Below, piece after piece: positions 28,232 to 37,480 of a DNA stretch of 64,000 nucleotides; positions within the stretch are counted from its first letter, which is position 1, and every line of letters begins with the position of its first letter. The notes under the pieces were generated by a model. It did no database searches. It saw only the letters and a program-made list of their open reading frames with translations, and had not been told where the DNA came from. Position numbers and translations under genes: made by a program. This DNA comes from Bradyrhizobium sp. CCH5-F6 (GTDB taxonomy: Bacteria > Pseudomonadota > Alphaproteobacteria > Rhizobiales > Xanthobacteraceae): positions 84,382 through 148,381 of the forward strand of contig NZ_LSIC01000122.1 in NCBI RefSeq assembly GCF_001556045.1. Reading direction: 5' to 3'.

Positions 28232-29449
28232 ATGGACCTCCGCTACAGCGCCCGACATCGCGCCCTCCAGGAGGAAGCGCGCGGCTTCGTAAAGAAATAC
28301 GGCCACCTTTCGCCGAAAACGGGGGGCGGACGGAAGCGGCCTGACGCGCGAGCCCTGGATTGGCAGAAGCTTCTGCTGGAGCGCGGTTATTTTGCCCGCA
28401 ACATTCCCCGCGAATATGGCGGCTTCGGCCTGCCGGTCGACATCCTGGAATTGGCGATCATCGCCGAAGAATTCTCGAACGCGGGCGTGTCTCCGGGCAT
28501 CATGAACCAGGGCATTTCCATGCTGGTGCCGACATTGCTCGAGGTCGGAACGAAGGAGCAGTGCATTCAATGGATCGGGCCTACCATCCGCGGTGACATC
28601 ATTTGGTGCCAGGGCTATTCGGAGCCCGGTTCGGGCTCCGACCTTGCCGCCGCCAAAACCAGCGCCCGTGTCGAGGATAGCCAATTCATCGTCAATGGCC
28701 AGAAAATCTGGACGAGTTCTGCCCACTACGCCGACATGATGTTCCTCCTCTGCCGTACTGAGCTCGACAAGAGCAAGCACGATGGGCTGTCCTACCTTCT
28801 TGTCCCCATGAATGCGCCTGGCATTGAGGTGCGCCCATTGGTCACGATGACCGGCCGCGCCGAGTTCAACGAGACGTTCTTCACGGATGTCCGCGTGCCA
28901 ACCGACCAGATTGTGATGGGACGCGGCGACGGCTGGCATGTCGCCAATGTCACCTTGAAGTACGAACGGATGCTGCTCGGCGACGCCAACAAGCTGACCT
29001 ACCGTCTGGCGAGGGCTGTCGAATTGATGAAAAAAACGACGCTCGATGGCTGCCGATTCATCGACATCCCCGAGTATCGCGAGCGATTGCTCAAACTCCA
29101 GGGCGAGGTGATGGCCTCGAAATACCACGGTCTTCGATTAATGACCGAGCAGGCGAAGGGAGAGGATTCGGGGGTCAAACGCCTGATCGTCAAACTGAAC
29201 GGGACGATGATTGCGTATCGGCTGTCATCGCTGGTCGTTGACGTGCTCGGCGCGGCGGGGCTCGCTTACGAACCGGTCGGCGAAGCGGCGGAAGACGACG
29301 AAGCCACCACCTGGCAGATAGATAACATGTACGACATCGGCCTCATCATCGGTGGCGGCTCATCGAATATCCAGAAAAACATCATCGGCGAGCGCGGACT
29401 GGGTCTGCCGCGCGAGCCGAAATCCGCCCCGCCAACCGTCAGAGGATAA
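28232..29449 (+). CDS. Acyl-CoA dehydrogenase, subunit 1 of an adjacent pair
   Basis: The 405-residue acyl-CoA dehydrogenase has CQGYSEPGSGSDLA as the flavin signature and IGGGSSNIQKNIIGERGLGLPRE at the C-terminus. The position of the usual catalytic Glu before the GT/SxxIQ segment is Gly. The next dehydrogenase gene starts 2 bases after the stop and is only distantly similar. Such pairs form alpha2-beta2 dehydrogenases in steroid side-chain degradation (FadE26/27 and FadE28/29 types). The substrate may be a bulky CoA ester. ATG 28232 follows GGGAAAGAG. Confidence 0.9.
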   Translation: MDLRYSARHRALQEEARGFVKKYGHLSPKTGGGRKRPDARALDWQKLLLERGYFARNIPREYGGFGLPVDILELAIIAEEFSNAGVSPGIMNQGISMLVPTLLEVGTKEQCIQWIGPTIRGDIIWCQGYSEPGSGSDLAAAKTSARVEDSQFIVNGQKIWTSSAHYADMMFLLCRTELDKSKHDGLSYLLVPMNAPGIEVRPLVTMTGRAEFNETFFTDVRVPTDQIVMGRGDGWHVANVTLKYERMLLGDANKLTYRLARAVELMKKTTLDGCRFIDIPEYRERLLKLQGEVMASKYHGLRLMTEQAKGEDSGVKRLIVKLNGTMIAYRLSSLVVDVLGAAGLAYEPVGEAAEDDEATTWQIDNMYDIGLIIGGGSSNIQKNIIGERGLGLPREPKSAPPTVRG

Positions 29450-29451
29450 GC

Positions 29452-30546
29452 ATGGAGTTCGGCCTCAGCGAAGAGCAATTGATGCTAGCGGATTCCTTGC
29501 GCGGATTTCTGGACCAAAGACTGCCCATGAGCAAGTTGCGCAAGATCGCGGAGGGCGGCTTGGGCTTCGATGGTGAACTATGGTCGGGCCTCACGGAACA
29601 GGGCATCATGGGCATCATGGTCCCCGAGGACTTTGGGGGTCTGGGCCTCTCGCTGCTTGATGCGGCTGTTGCCGCGGAGGCGCTTGGATATCACGCGACA
29701 CCGACGCCATTCGCGGCTGCGCTGGTCATGGCCCCCCTCGCCCTGATTGCCAGTGGCGACCGCGCCCAGCAGAAAGCATGGCTGCCGCGGATCGCAAGCG
29801 GCGAAGTCCGGATCGGGGTCGGGTTCGCCGGCATGTCGGGGCAGACCGGCGAGGCGGCTGTCCGCCTCGCCGGAAATATGCTGTCCGGATGCGTAACGGG
29901 TGTGCTCGATGGCGGAAACGCGACGCATTTCATTGTCTACCTTGATGACGGCCGTGCCGGCCTGTTCGCCGCGGTCGGGGAACCCGGTGTCAGCGTAAGC
30001 ACGCATCGCAGTCTTGATCGCACACGACCGTTGACGGCTTTGGTACTGCATGATGCGGGGGTTGAGATCCTTGGCGCCGCCAACGATCCGAAGGCAGCGG
30101 CGACCGCCGTGCTCGACGCTGGCCGCGTCATGCTCGCGGCCGACACGCTAGGGGCGGCGCAGTCCATGTTTGACAAGGCGCTGCTCTATTCCAAGGAGCG
30201 GGTGCAATTCGACCGCGTGATCGGCTCGTTTCAAGCCGTCAAGCATACGCTCGCCGACATCATCACCATGCTCGAGCCGTGCCGCTCGCTGGTGTGGTAC
30301 GCGGCTCACGCTCAGGATGGGTCTCCTGAGGAAGCTCGCGTTGCCGCGCTGCAGGCAAAGGCGCATCTAGGTGATGCCGGCCGCGAAATCTCCCGTCTGG
30401 CGACCGAGATTCACGGCGGCATCGGATTTACGGACCTGCTCGGCCTTCATTACTGGTTCAAGCGCATTGCGTTCAACCGGCAGCTTCTCGGGGCTCCCGA
30501 GCGCTGCAGACACCAGGCCGCCGTAGCGCAAGAGTGGGTGAGTTGA
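29452..30546 (+). CDS. Acyl-CoA dehydrogenase, subunit 2 of an adjacent pair
   Basis: The 364-residue divergent acyl-CoA dehydrogenase (MEFGLSEEQLMLADSLRGFL) has a normal helical N-terminal domain. Its middle beta-domain is weakly conserved and lacks the EPxxGSD flavin signature. The C-terminal domain has IHGGIGFTDLLGLHYWFKR. It lies 2 bases after subunit 1, so translation is coupled. The weak flavin signature in one partner fits a heteromeric enzyme in which cofactor and catalytic residues are split between subunits. It is the last clear catabolic gene before the ICE region. Confidence 0.88.
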   Translation: MEFGLSEEQLMLADSLRGFLDQRLPMSKLRKIAEGGLGFDGELWSGLTEQGIMGIMVPEDFGGLGLSLLDAAVAAEALGYHATPTPFAAALVMAPLALIASGDRAQQKAWLPRIASGEVRIGVGFAGMSGQTGEAAVRLAGNMLSGCVTGVLDGGNATHFIVYLDDGRAGLFAAVGEPGVSVSTHRSLDRTRPLTALVLHDAGVEILGAANDPKAAATAVLDAGRVMLAADTLGAAQSMFDKALLYSKERVQFDRVIGSFQAVKHTLADIITMLEPCRSLVWYAAHAQDGSPEEARVAALQAKAHLGDAGREISRLATEIHGGIGFTDLLGLHYWFKRIAFNRQLLGAPERCRHQAAVAQEWVS

Positions 30547-30557
30547 AGCGTCCTCTA

Positions 30558-30851
30558 ATGGCACGAATGTTCAGTAGCGGCAAGAATGGTCAGCGAATAT
30601 TATCCCACAGAAAACCTAGTCCTAGTCAAACGTCCGACGTTGATCTGCAGAGTATTCGATACGCTGTGGCAGCAGCGGGTCACGGTAGCTTTCGGCGCGT
30701 GTCCGAAGTCTTGATGCTTCGGCAATCCGCGCTTAGCCGTTGCATTAGCCAGCTCGAACATTCACTCGGTATGACCGACTTCGAGCGATCCAGCGGCGGG
30801 GTGCAAGCAACGACGGTTGGACGAGATTTTCTCCGAACTGTCTGCGGGTAA
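30558..30851 (+). pseudogene. Truncated LysR-type regulator (HTH domain only)
   Basis: The frame encodes a LysR winged-helix segment, with GSFRRVSEVLMLRQSALSR and ERSSGGVQATTVGRDFL. It stops right after it, at the point where the linker helix should begin. The neighbouring intact LysR gene has the matching block GSFRQAAHALSIKQSTLSR and ERSSGGVRATPAGRHFL, so this looks like a decayed paralogue. No effector domain is found in 30852-31033, which otherwise shows nothing recognisable beyond promoter space. Confidence 0.7.
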
Positions 30852-31033
30852 CGCTCGTGGATTTCTAGACTCGGTCGCTTCACAATTCGCCGATTCGAGC
30901 AATACTCTGCCTTGCTTGGAGCGTCGTGGCTCGGTTGTTCACGGAGCAAGCCGCGTCATCTTACAACCAACAATTGTCTTAATGTTTTGCACGATCTAAC
31001 TCGACGCAACTTGAGCATGAAGGTGTCGCTCAT

Positions 31034-31990
31034 ATGGACGATACGAATTTTGCCGGTCCACCTGTCGGAGGCCGACGCCTGACCGTTGTCTTCAGCCAAC
31101 TCCAACACGCGATCGCTGCCGAAGATTACGGGAGTTTTCGGCAAGCTGCCCATGCATTGTCGATCAAGCAATCGACACTCAGTCGTTCTGTCCAGCTCCT
31201 TGAGCACTCGATTGGCGTTGTCATCTTTGAGCGGTCAAGCGGTGGCGTTCGAGCAACGCCGGCAGGTCGTCACTTTCTGCGCATGACGCGCTCGATACTT
31301 GAACAAGTCGAGGCGCTGACTGCATCAACAAGAGCGCACGGGTCTGGCGAAGCGGGTCGTCTCGTCATCGGGTTCTGTACTTCGCTGACGGCAGGCAATC
31401 TGCGCGCAACATTACTCGACTTCAAGAAGCTTTTTCCGCACGTTGAGCTTGTAACCGTCGAGAGGTCGAGAACGCGGCTCACAACCGCGCTCCGCAACAG
31501 TGTCATTGACGTGAGCATCCTAACGGGCGACCCGCAAGCCCTCGATAGCAAAACAACGCCACTCTGGAGTGAACGAATTCTGGCCGTTCTGCCGAGTGAG
31601 CATCCTTTGGCTGCGCGCGAAGTCATCTACTGGACGGATCTACGGAATCAGACTGTTTTGCTCAGCCACTACGATCCAGGGCGCGAGCTTGAGGATCTCT
31701 TGAACGCAAAGCTAATCTCTCCCGATGACCGACCGCGGATCGAACGTCATGACGTCAGCCGCGGGGTCATCAAGAGCTTGATCGCCGTGGGGTTCGGCAT
31801 CAGTCTCGTGCTGGAGTCCGATATCGGGGCCAATTTTTCCGGTCTAGTTTATCGGGAGTTGCGCGACGGAACGGGGTCGAGCCGCATCGGCTTTTCAGCG
31901 GTTTGGCGAGCGGACAACGAAAACCCTGCTCTCCAAAACCTCCTGAAATTGCTTGGCGAGCGCTATCCCCTCGGTCCGGTGGCTCCGTAA
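31034..31990 (+). CDS. LysR-family transcriptional regulator
   Basis: The 318-residue LysR regulator has an N-terminal winged helix-turn-helix (SFRQAAHALSIKQSTLSRSVQLLE), a linker helix and a periplasmic-binding-like effector domain from about residue 105. ATG 31034 is used. It is convergent with and overlaps the DUF2274 gene by 28 bases. LysR genes of this type commonly sit at the end of trb operons in Rhizobiales ICEs, so it probably belongs to the ICE; control of the catabolic cluster cannot be excluded. Confidence 0.9.
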   Translation: MDDTNFAGPPVGGRRLTVVFSQLQHAIAAEDYGSFRQAAHALSIKQSTLSRSVQLLEHSIGVVIFERSSGGVRATPAGRHFLRMTRSILEQVEALTASTRAHGSGEAGRLVIGFCTSLTAGNLRATLLDFKKLFPHVELVTVERSRTRLTTALRNSVIDVSILTGDPQALDSKTTPLWSERILAVLPSEHPLAAREVIYWTDLRNQTVLLSHYDPGRELEDLLNAKLISPDDRPRIERHDVSRGVIKSLIAVGFGISLVLESDIGANFSGLVYRELRDGTGSSRIGFSAVWRADNENPALQNLLKLLGERYPLGPVAP

Positions 31991-32205
31991 GGCGTCTTTC
32001 GTGATCTTGCAAAAGCGCGATCCGTCGCCATGAATCGCGCCAACATTGGTGCGATCAGCTTTACCGGATCATACGCAGACTGGCCGCTCTCGCGCGCGAG
32101 GATTTCAGCGTAAGCAAGCAGATCGCGATGTACGGCTGCCGGAAGTTCGATCGTCAACTTCACGGGTTTATCGTCCGCGATGGCACCGAGCTTGAGTTTC
32201 GCCAT
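31963..32205 (-). CDS. DUF2274 protein at the end of the trb operon
   Basis: The 80-residue soluble protein (MAKLKLGAIADDKPVKLTIELPA) is of the DUF2274 family, almost always found directly after trbI in ICE conjugation operons. Its function is not established. The VKLTIELPAAVHRDLLAYAE segment resembles a ribbon-helix-helix strand and helix, so a DNA-binding role is possible. ATG 32205 lies 10 bases after trbI. Its 3' end overlaps the convergent LysR gene. Confidence 0.85.
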   Translation of the reverse strand: MAKLKLGAIADDKPVKLTIELPAAVHRDLLAYAEILARESGQSAYDPVKLIAPMLARFMATDRAFARSRKTPYGATGPRG

Positions 32206-32214
32206 GTGTACTCC

Positions 32215-33405
32215 CTATCCTTTGTATGGCTCAAGCATCAAGTCACGGTTGACGATGACACGCACAGGGAAACCTGGCCGGATTGTGAGCGTCGGTTGAA
32301 TGTTGAGGTTCCGTCGGACCACTTGCTGTCCGGTCTGATTGAGAGAATTGGCGGCCCCATGCCGGAGCGCCTGAAGAACGGCCGTGCTGGATCCAGCGTC
32401 GGCGCCAGATCCAAGCTCTGAACCCACACCGAGTAATGTCGATAAGGCCGCTGCTCCGAGCAACTCCTTCCAATGGTTGTCGACCTCATCCTCAAGGCCG
32501 GAATACCCCGCGGTGTCTGCCCCCGTCTGTCTTTCGAGTACGATAGAGCGACCATTCGGCATGATCAGCCTCGTCCAGACCAGAAGGACGCGCGACTGTC
32601 CAAACGATACTCGGCTATCATAGAGACCGATCAAGCGCGCTCCCTGCGGGACAAGACGAGCCCGACCGGTCGGCGTGTCAAAAATATTTTCGGTTACCTG
32701 CGCGATGATCTGGCCCGGCAAATCGGAGCGGATCCCAGTGATGAGTGCCGCCGGAATGATGGTCCCGGCCTGAATTACGAATGGCGAAGCCGGCTTGGCC
32801 AAACGGTCAGGACTAGTGGTGCGTCGATCGATCAAAGCATTGACGAACGCGAGTTTACGGTCTTGACCGTTCTGGGCAAATGCGTCGTCAGTTGAAGTGG
32901 CTCCCGTTGGCGAGGTCTCGGCTGGCGCCGCTTGGCCAGGCGATGGTCGGGTCACCGTATTGGCAAAAACTTTGCTGGTTCGTGCAGCTTCACTTTCCTG
33001 GCTTGCTCGTTGTTGCTCGGCGTCAACCGCTAGCGGGCCGTTTTGGGCCTGTGCCGCGACAATTGGACGGCCTAGATCACCTGGCAAAGGCGGCCCTAGT
33101 CGTGGCACGTCCGGGGGAATTGAACCGTAGTCCTTTGGCAAGCTCGCAAGCTTGTCCGCCACATTGTGGTGATCGGTTGAGTAGAGTTCGTCCGGGGCGG
33201 GAGCCCGCTTCTCGCGTGTTTGCAGCGCCAGGAAAACGGCAGCGGTCAAGAGGATCAGCACCAGCGCCGTGCCCCCGATCAGTGCTTTGCGCGAGAGCCG
33301 CGTGACGTGCGGGCGCTCCGGCCGCAACCGAAAAGAACTCGTTTCTGTCTCGAGCGCCGGCGGAGCACCCGTCCGGTTTGTGGCCTCCTGTTCGGTGTTG
33401 CTCAT
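32215..33405 (-). CDS. trbI: Conjugal transfer protein TrbI (VirB10-like)
   Basis: The 396-residue VirB10-type component of the mating-pair channel has a cytoplasmic N-terminus and one membrane helix (ALIGGTALVLILLTAAVFLAL, about residues 43-63). A proline-rich periplasmic linker and the conserved C-terminal beta-barrel domain (ALITGIRSDLPGQIIAQVTENIFD) follow. It spans both membranes and links to TrbG and TrbF. The ATG overlaps the trbG stop by one base, in a TGATG junction. Confidence 0.93.
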   Translation of the reverse strand: MSNTEQEATNRTGAPPALETETSSFRLRPERPHVTRLSRKALIGGTALVLILLTAAVFLALQTREKRAPAPDELYSTDHHNVADKLASLPKDYGSIPPDVPRLGPPLPGDLGRPIVAAQAQNGPLAVDAEQQRASQESEAARTSKVFANTVTRPSPGQAAPAETSPTGATSTDDAFAQNGQDRKLAFVNALIDRRTTSPDRLAKPASPFVIQAGTIIPAALITGIRSDLPGQIIAQVTENIFDTPTGRARLVPQGARLIGLYDSRVSFGQSRVLLVWTRLIMPNGRSIVLERQTGADTAGYSGLEDEVDNHWKELLGAAALSTLLGVGSELGSGADAGSSTAVLQALRHGAANSLNQTGQQVVRRNLNIQPTLTIRPGFPVRVIVNRDLMLEPYKG

Positions 33406-34373
33406 CAAGATCTCCCATCGGTTCTGATGATGCGGACCTTTTGCTGTTCCTCGCCCCCCAGCCGCAGTTCGGCGGCCGCGAACAACCGGTCGACAATCAG
33501 GACGTTGCCGAATGCCCGGTAGTTGACGAGACCCGGCTTGCCGTCGGAGTTAATGACGAACAGCGGAGGCATTTCGCCCTGCCCGATGCCCGGCGAGAAC
33601 TCGATGTAGACCTTGCGGCCATCGTCAAAGGCGCTGACGGGGCGCCAGGGAGGATTGTCGCCCTCGAAGGTGTATCGATAGCGCCGTTGGGCAGGATCCG
33701 GAATGAAGGGTTTTGGCGGAAGCGCACGACCGCGCGCGGCTCGGTCTTCAGGATAGAACCAGGAGACCGATGGCATGTATGATTTTTCACGCGAGCGCAG
33801 CTCGATCAGATACGTCCGCCGATCGGTGTTGAGAACGAGGTTGGTTTCGATGGCCGCTCGTGTCGGCTTGACCATGATATGGACCCGCCGGATGTCACCG
33901 CTGCCGCTCTCGGTATCTCCGACCACCCAGCGCACCGTGTCGCCCGCGGAGATGGGTCCGGAGCCGATCAATTTCTCACCTGGCTCCAAGGCAATGTCCG
34001 TGATCTGTCCTGGCGCCGCATAGATTTGATAGAGCGCGCCTGGGCTATATGGAAACACCTGCACAGCGTTGAAATACCCCGCCTTCCGAGGCTGTACGCG
34101 GGCCGCATCGTTGGCGCTTTCGATCCGTTCAACGGGGGCTTCGGCTTCCTTCTCCTTGCCGCCCCGTGCCGGCGTCCAAGCGGGTGGGACGTGAAGGGAG
34201 CGCGGCCGATCGTCTGCAAGCGCCGGTTGACTGGGCAGCGGCGGGATTTCGTCGTCATAGCTGATCTGCGGCGGCTTGAATGTCGTGCACCCAGCAAGGG
34301 CACAGGCGCAAATCAGGAGAGCCGGAAATCCACTCCCCGTTTTCATTCGCAGTGAACGTTGATTTGTCGGCAT
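33405..34373 (-). CDS. trbG: Conjugal transfer protein TrbG (VirB9-like)
   Basis: The 322-residue VirB9-type outer-membrane-complex protein has a lipoprotein-like signal (LLICACALAGC, lipobox LAGC) followed by the VirB9 domain (AGDTVRWVVGDTESGSG, TNLVLNTDRRTYLIEL). ATG 34373 is chosen, 5 bases after trbF; ATG 34346 would give a tighter signal peptide. It forms the outer ring of the transfer channel with TrbI. Confidence 0.92.
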   Translation of the reverse strand: MPTNQRSLRMKTGSGFPALLICACALAGCTTFKPPQISYDDEIPPLPSQPALADDRPRSLHVPPAWTPARGGKEKEAEAPVERIESANDAARVQPRKAGYFNAVQVFPYSPGALYQIYAAPGQITDIALEPGEKLIGSGPISAGDTVRWVVGDTESGSGDIRRVHIMVKPTRAAIETNLVLNTDRRTYLIELRSREKSYMPSVSWFYPEDRAARGRALPPKPFIPDPAQRRYRYTFEGDNPPWRPVSAFDDGRKVYIEFSPGIGQGEMPPLFVINSDGKPGLVNYRAFGNVLIVDRLFAAAELRLGGEEQQKVRIIRTDGRS

Positions 34374-34378
34374 CACTG

Positions 34379-35056
34379 TCAAAACTCCTTGGACCAGTTG
34401 ATGGCGTTGACGTAGATGCCGAGAGGGTTCTTGCGCAGCCGATCGATGTCGCGCGGCGGTTCCACGACAACGCTGACGATGGCGCTCCACCGCTCGGTCG
34501 CGGCAAGCTGACCATTCTCGTAGCGGCGTTCGATCCAGGCGATACGGAAGCTGTCGGGCGAAGCTCTGATGACACTGGATACTTCGACGGCGACCTGGAT
34601 CTTCCCGACTTTTGTGAAGGGATCGTTGTTGCGGGCGTAGTCGTTCAGCGCGGCGGCACCGCGATCGGTCGTGAAATCATACGCCCGAAGCCAATCCTCG
34701 CGTAGCACGATGGCGTCCATCGGGAGGCCGCGGACATGTTCGATGAAGCGGGCGAGATGGAAGCCAATTTGCGGGTCGGTTGCCTTGTAGGTCGAATTTG
34801 CTGGCGCGACCGCCTTTGCTTCGCCGAGGCGATCGACTTCAACGACCCAAGGCGTAATGGACCCCTGTGCTGACTGCCAGACGAGAGCAGCGGCGAAGCC
34901 GGCAGAGAGGAACAGACAACCAAAGGCCATCAAGCGCCAATTCCTGGCCTGGACACGCGCCGAGCCGATCCGGTCATCCCAAACCTGCGCGGCTTTTTGG
35001 TAAGGCGTAACCGGCTGAGGTGTGCGGCCATAATGAACGGCCGATCGTTTGAACAT
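34379..35056 (-). CDS. trbF: Conjugal transfer protein TrbF (VirB8-like)
   Basis: The 225-residue VirB8-like assembly factor has a cytoplasmic N-terminus (TPYQKAAQVWDDRIGSA), one membrane helix at about residues 40-58 and a periplasmic domain (SVIRASPDSFRIAWIERRYENG). ATG 35056 (MFKRSAVHYG) is the family start; the open frame upstream of it is not coding. An 85-base gap separates it from the trbL stop. Confidence 0.92.
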   Translation of the reverse strand: MFKRSAVHYGRTPQPVTPYQKAAQVWDDRIGSARVQARNWRLMAFGCLFLSAGFAAALVWQSAQGSITPWVVEVDRLGEAKAVAPANSTYKATDPQIGFHLARFIEHVRGLPMDAIVLREDWLRAYDFTTDRGAAALNDYARNNDPFTKVGKIQVAVEVSSVIRASPDSFRIAWIERRYENGQLAATERWSAIVSVVVEPPRDIDRLRKNPLGIYVNAINWSKEF

Positions 35057-35141
35057 GTTGACCTCGACGTACGAGAAATCGGGCGTGAGTAGCGTTTGGT
35101 ACGTTTGAAGAGTTCTGAGAGGTGCTCCGACGGTGCTGACC

Positions 35142-36371
35142 TCAGCGCTCTGAATCCTTGAGATCGACGGAGGCCCCACCTCCGCCGCGATCCCCGGACC
35201 GCAGCGCCTGCGTCGTCGCCGAGACACCATGACTGACAGCCTGTCCACGTTTCATGCGGCGAACCCAGGCGGGTGCGCCTCCAGATGACGCATCCGCGCC
35301 GCCGGCTTCATCGCCCGCGGCATTTGATCTGCCAAAGCGGGCGGCCAGCGATCGCAGGGGACTCGCTGCCGAAGTGGCGCCCGCCTCCCCGGTCTGCGCG
35401 CCCGTCCGAAAGGCGGATGCCGCGCCGCCTATGAGCGCGCTGCCTCCCCTCGCCGCGCCTCCAACCATGCTGCCGGTGAGAGCAGCCCCGCCTGCTGCGA
35501 GTGCTGCTCCGGCGGCAACCACACCACCTGCGGCCATCGTGGTTCCGACGGCCGCACCGGCCCCAAGTTGCGGACCGCCAGATACAATGCCGTTGGCAAT
35601 TCCCGGCCCGAAGATACCGAGGCCAAGCAACGAGAGGGCCGCGAGCACCAGTGCCATCGCATTTTCGATAGTCGGCTGGTTACCGCCGGACCCCGAGGTG
35701 AACTGGGAGAACAGGGTCGATCCGATCCCAACGATGACGGCAAGCACCAATACCTTGACGCCGGACGAGATGACGTTTCCGAGTACGCGCTCGGCTGCGA
35801 AGGCGGTCTTCCCAAACAGGCCGAACGGAATCAGCACGAAACCGGCCAGGGTCGTCAGCTTGAACTCGATCAAGGTGATAAAGAGCTGGATGGCGAGGAT
35901 GAAGAACGTCAGCAGCACGACGATCCAGGCAAACAGCAGCACCACGATCTGTACAAAATTCTCGAAGAAGCTGACGTAGCCCATCAGCCCCGAAATCGAT
36001 TCAAGGATCGGCCGTCCGGCATCCAGGCCGACCTGGGCGATCCGTCCTGGCCTCAAGAAATCTGCGGACGACAAGCCCGTGCCAGAGGCCCTCAACCCCA
36101 GACTGGCAAAGCTCTCGAAGACGATGCGGGCCAGGCCATTCCAGTTCCCGATGAGGAAAGCGAAGACGCCGACAAACAAGGTCTTCTTGACCAGCCGAGC
36201 GATCATGTCCTCATCGGAGCTCCAGACCCAGAACAATCCCGCCAGCGTGATGTCGATGGCAACAAGCGTGGACGCGAGATGTCCGACCTCATTTCCCACC
36301 AGGCCGAAGCCAGAGTCGATATAGCGGGTGAATGTTTCCAGAAACTGGTCGATGATGCCTGTACCACCCAT
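35142..36371 (-). CDS. trbL: Conjugal transfer protein TrbL (VirB6-like)
   Basis: The 409-residue inner-membrane channel protein has several hydrophobic helices over the first 250 residues (GLFWVWSSDEDMIARLVKKT, IVVLLTFFILAIQLFITLIEF). A low-complexity Ala/Gly-rich C-terminal tail ending in charged sequence follows, as usual for TrbL. The ATG at 36371 abuts the trbK stop. It forms part of the inner-membrane translocation platform. Confidence 0.93.
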   Translation of the reverse strand: MGGTGIIDQFLETFTRYIDSGFGLVGNEVGHLASTLVAIDITLAGLFWVWSSDEDMIARLVKKTLFVGVFAFLIGNWNGLARIVFESFASLGLRASGTGLSSADFLRPGRIAQVGLDAGRPILESISGLMGYVSFFENFVQIVVLLFAWIVVLLTFFILAIQLFITLIEFKLTTLAGFVLIPFGLFGKTAFAAERVLGNVISSGVKVLVLAVIVGIGSTLFSQFTSGSGGNQPTIENAMALVLAALSLLGLGIFGPGIANGIVSGGPQLGAGAAVGTTMAAGGVVAAGAALAAGGAALTGSMVGGAARGGSALIGGAASAFRTGAQTGEAGATSAASPLRSLAARFGRSNAAGDEAGGADASSGGAPAWVRRMKRGQAVSHGVSATTQALRSGDRGGGGASVDLKDSER

Positions 36372-36746
36372 CTATCGCTCCGTCGGCTGAGGTGCCGGAA
36401 ACAAACCGGGCGGCAAACGGCTCTGATCCTTGACGGACGCAGGCGGTGTGGCGTCTGGATCGGGCCGGGCGGGATTGCGCGGAGTGTCGATGTTCTGCCT
36501 TAGGAAGTGGCGGCGCTGTTCCGCCCAAACCTTTCGGCATTCGGCAAGTCTGTCTTTTTGCTCGTATCCAACTGAACGACATCGCTCGAGCTCGGCTGTC
36601 TGGGGATCGCCTTCTCGGACGACCGAAGAGGCAGGCTGAGGCTGATTGTCGTCGTCACGCAGGTGGATGGTGCAAGCAGCAGCGAGCACGACGACAAAGA
36701 TTGTCACGCCGAGAGACAGCGCCTTGAACGCCCTGAAATCACTCAT
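36372..36746 (-). CDS. trbK: TrbK-type entry-exclusion lipoprotein
   Basis: The 124-residue protein has an N-terminal hydrophobic stretch ending in a lipobox-like AAAC (VTIFVVVLAAACTIHL). A motif with paired Cys follows (CRSVGYEQKDRLAECRKVWAEQR), typical of the alternative TrbK family. It is thought to block redundant entry of the same element into a cell. Position between trbJ and trbL is canonical; the ATG overlaps the trbJ stop. Confidence 0.85.
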   Translation of the reverse strand: MSDFRAFKALSLGVTIFVVVLAAACTIHLRDDDNQPQPASSVVREGDPQTAELERCRSVGYEQKDRLAECRKVWAEQRRHFLRQNIDTPRNPARPDPDATPPASVKDQSRLPPGLFPAPQPTER

Positions 36747-37480
36747 TGGTGGAACATCTGCACTATTGTGGGCTGGTAACCTCGGCTCTGCGTCAGGAAG
36801 CGCCGGAGTTGCTCCCTGCCCTGGTCCTGAGCGGCCGTTCGCTGGGCAGATTCCAGGTTTTGGGCGCGTCCTTGAGCGGCGACTGTTGCCGTGAGATCGG
36901 CAAGCTGTTGTGCCTGCAGCGCAAGAAGCTGATTGGCAGCCTGGCTCGCTTGCAGGGCGCCGGTCGCGCCCTGGCTGGCGGTGACGAGCGTCGACATCTG
37001 GGCGCGATTGGTGTCGAGATTACTGACCACCGTAGCCTGCACCCGCATGGCATCTTGAAAGCCTGCAACCGAGTTTTGCCAACGGACCTGCGCATTCGCG
37101 ATCAGCGCCTGGTCCGTGGCGTCGGGAGATGCCGGCGCGTACGTGGTGGAGAACGCGCGATCGATTTGCTGGATGTCGAAAGAGATGCGCTGGGCTTGGG
37201 CGAGCAGTTGCTGCGTACGCTGGATTGACTGCTCCAACTGCTGCAGTGACGAATAGGGCAAGCTCGCGAGATTCCTGGCCTGATTGACCAGCATCTGCGC
37301 CTGATTTTGCAGCGATGTGATCTGGTTGTTGATCTGCTGCAGGGCTCGAGCGGCGGTCAGAACGTTCTGGGCATAGTTGTTGGGATCAAACACAACCAAC
37401 TGCGCGAAGGCCGGATTGGGACCGACGAGCACTGCAAGTGCGACCACGCCAGCGACAGCAAAACGACGGAAGCGGTTCAT
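36743..37480 (-). CDS. trbJ: Conjugal transfer protein TrbJ (VirB5-like)
   Basis: The 245-residue secreted VirB5-like pilus protein has a clear signal peptide (VAGVVALAVLVGPNPAFA) followed by a long helical, Gln/Ala-rich body (NNYAQNVLTAARALQQINNQ), as in TrbJ. The ATG at 37480 overlaps the stop of the trbE 3' fragment. It is needed for pilus assembly or mating contact. Confidence 0.92.
   Translation of the reverse strand: MNRFRRFAVAGVVALAVLVGPNPAFAQLVVFDPNNYAQNVLTAARALQQINNQITSLQNQAQMLVNQARNLASLPYSSLQQLEQSIQRTQQLLAQAQRISFDIQQIDRAFSTTYAPASPDATDQALIANAQVRWQNSVAGFQDAMRVQATVVSNLDTNRAQMSTLVTASQGATGALQASQAANQLLALQAQQLADLTATVAAQGRAQNLESAQRTAAQDQGREQLRRFLTQSRGYQPTIVQMFHQ

Noticed and set aside
35254..35979. 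241-codon Ala/Pro-rich frame on the plus strand
   Set aside because: Antisense to the low-complexity C-terminal tail of trbL. The composition explains the open frame.
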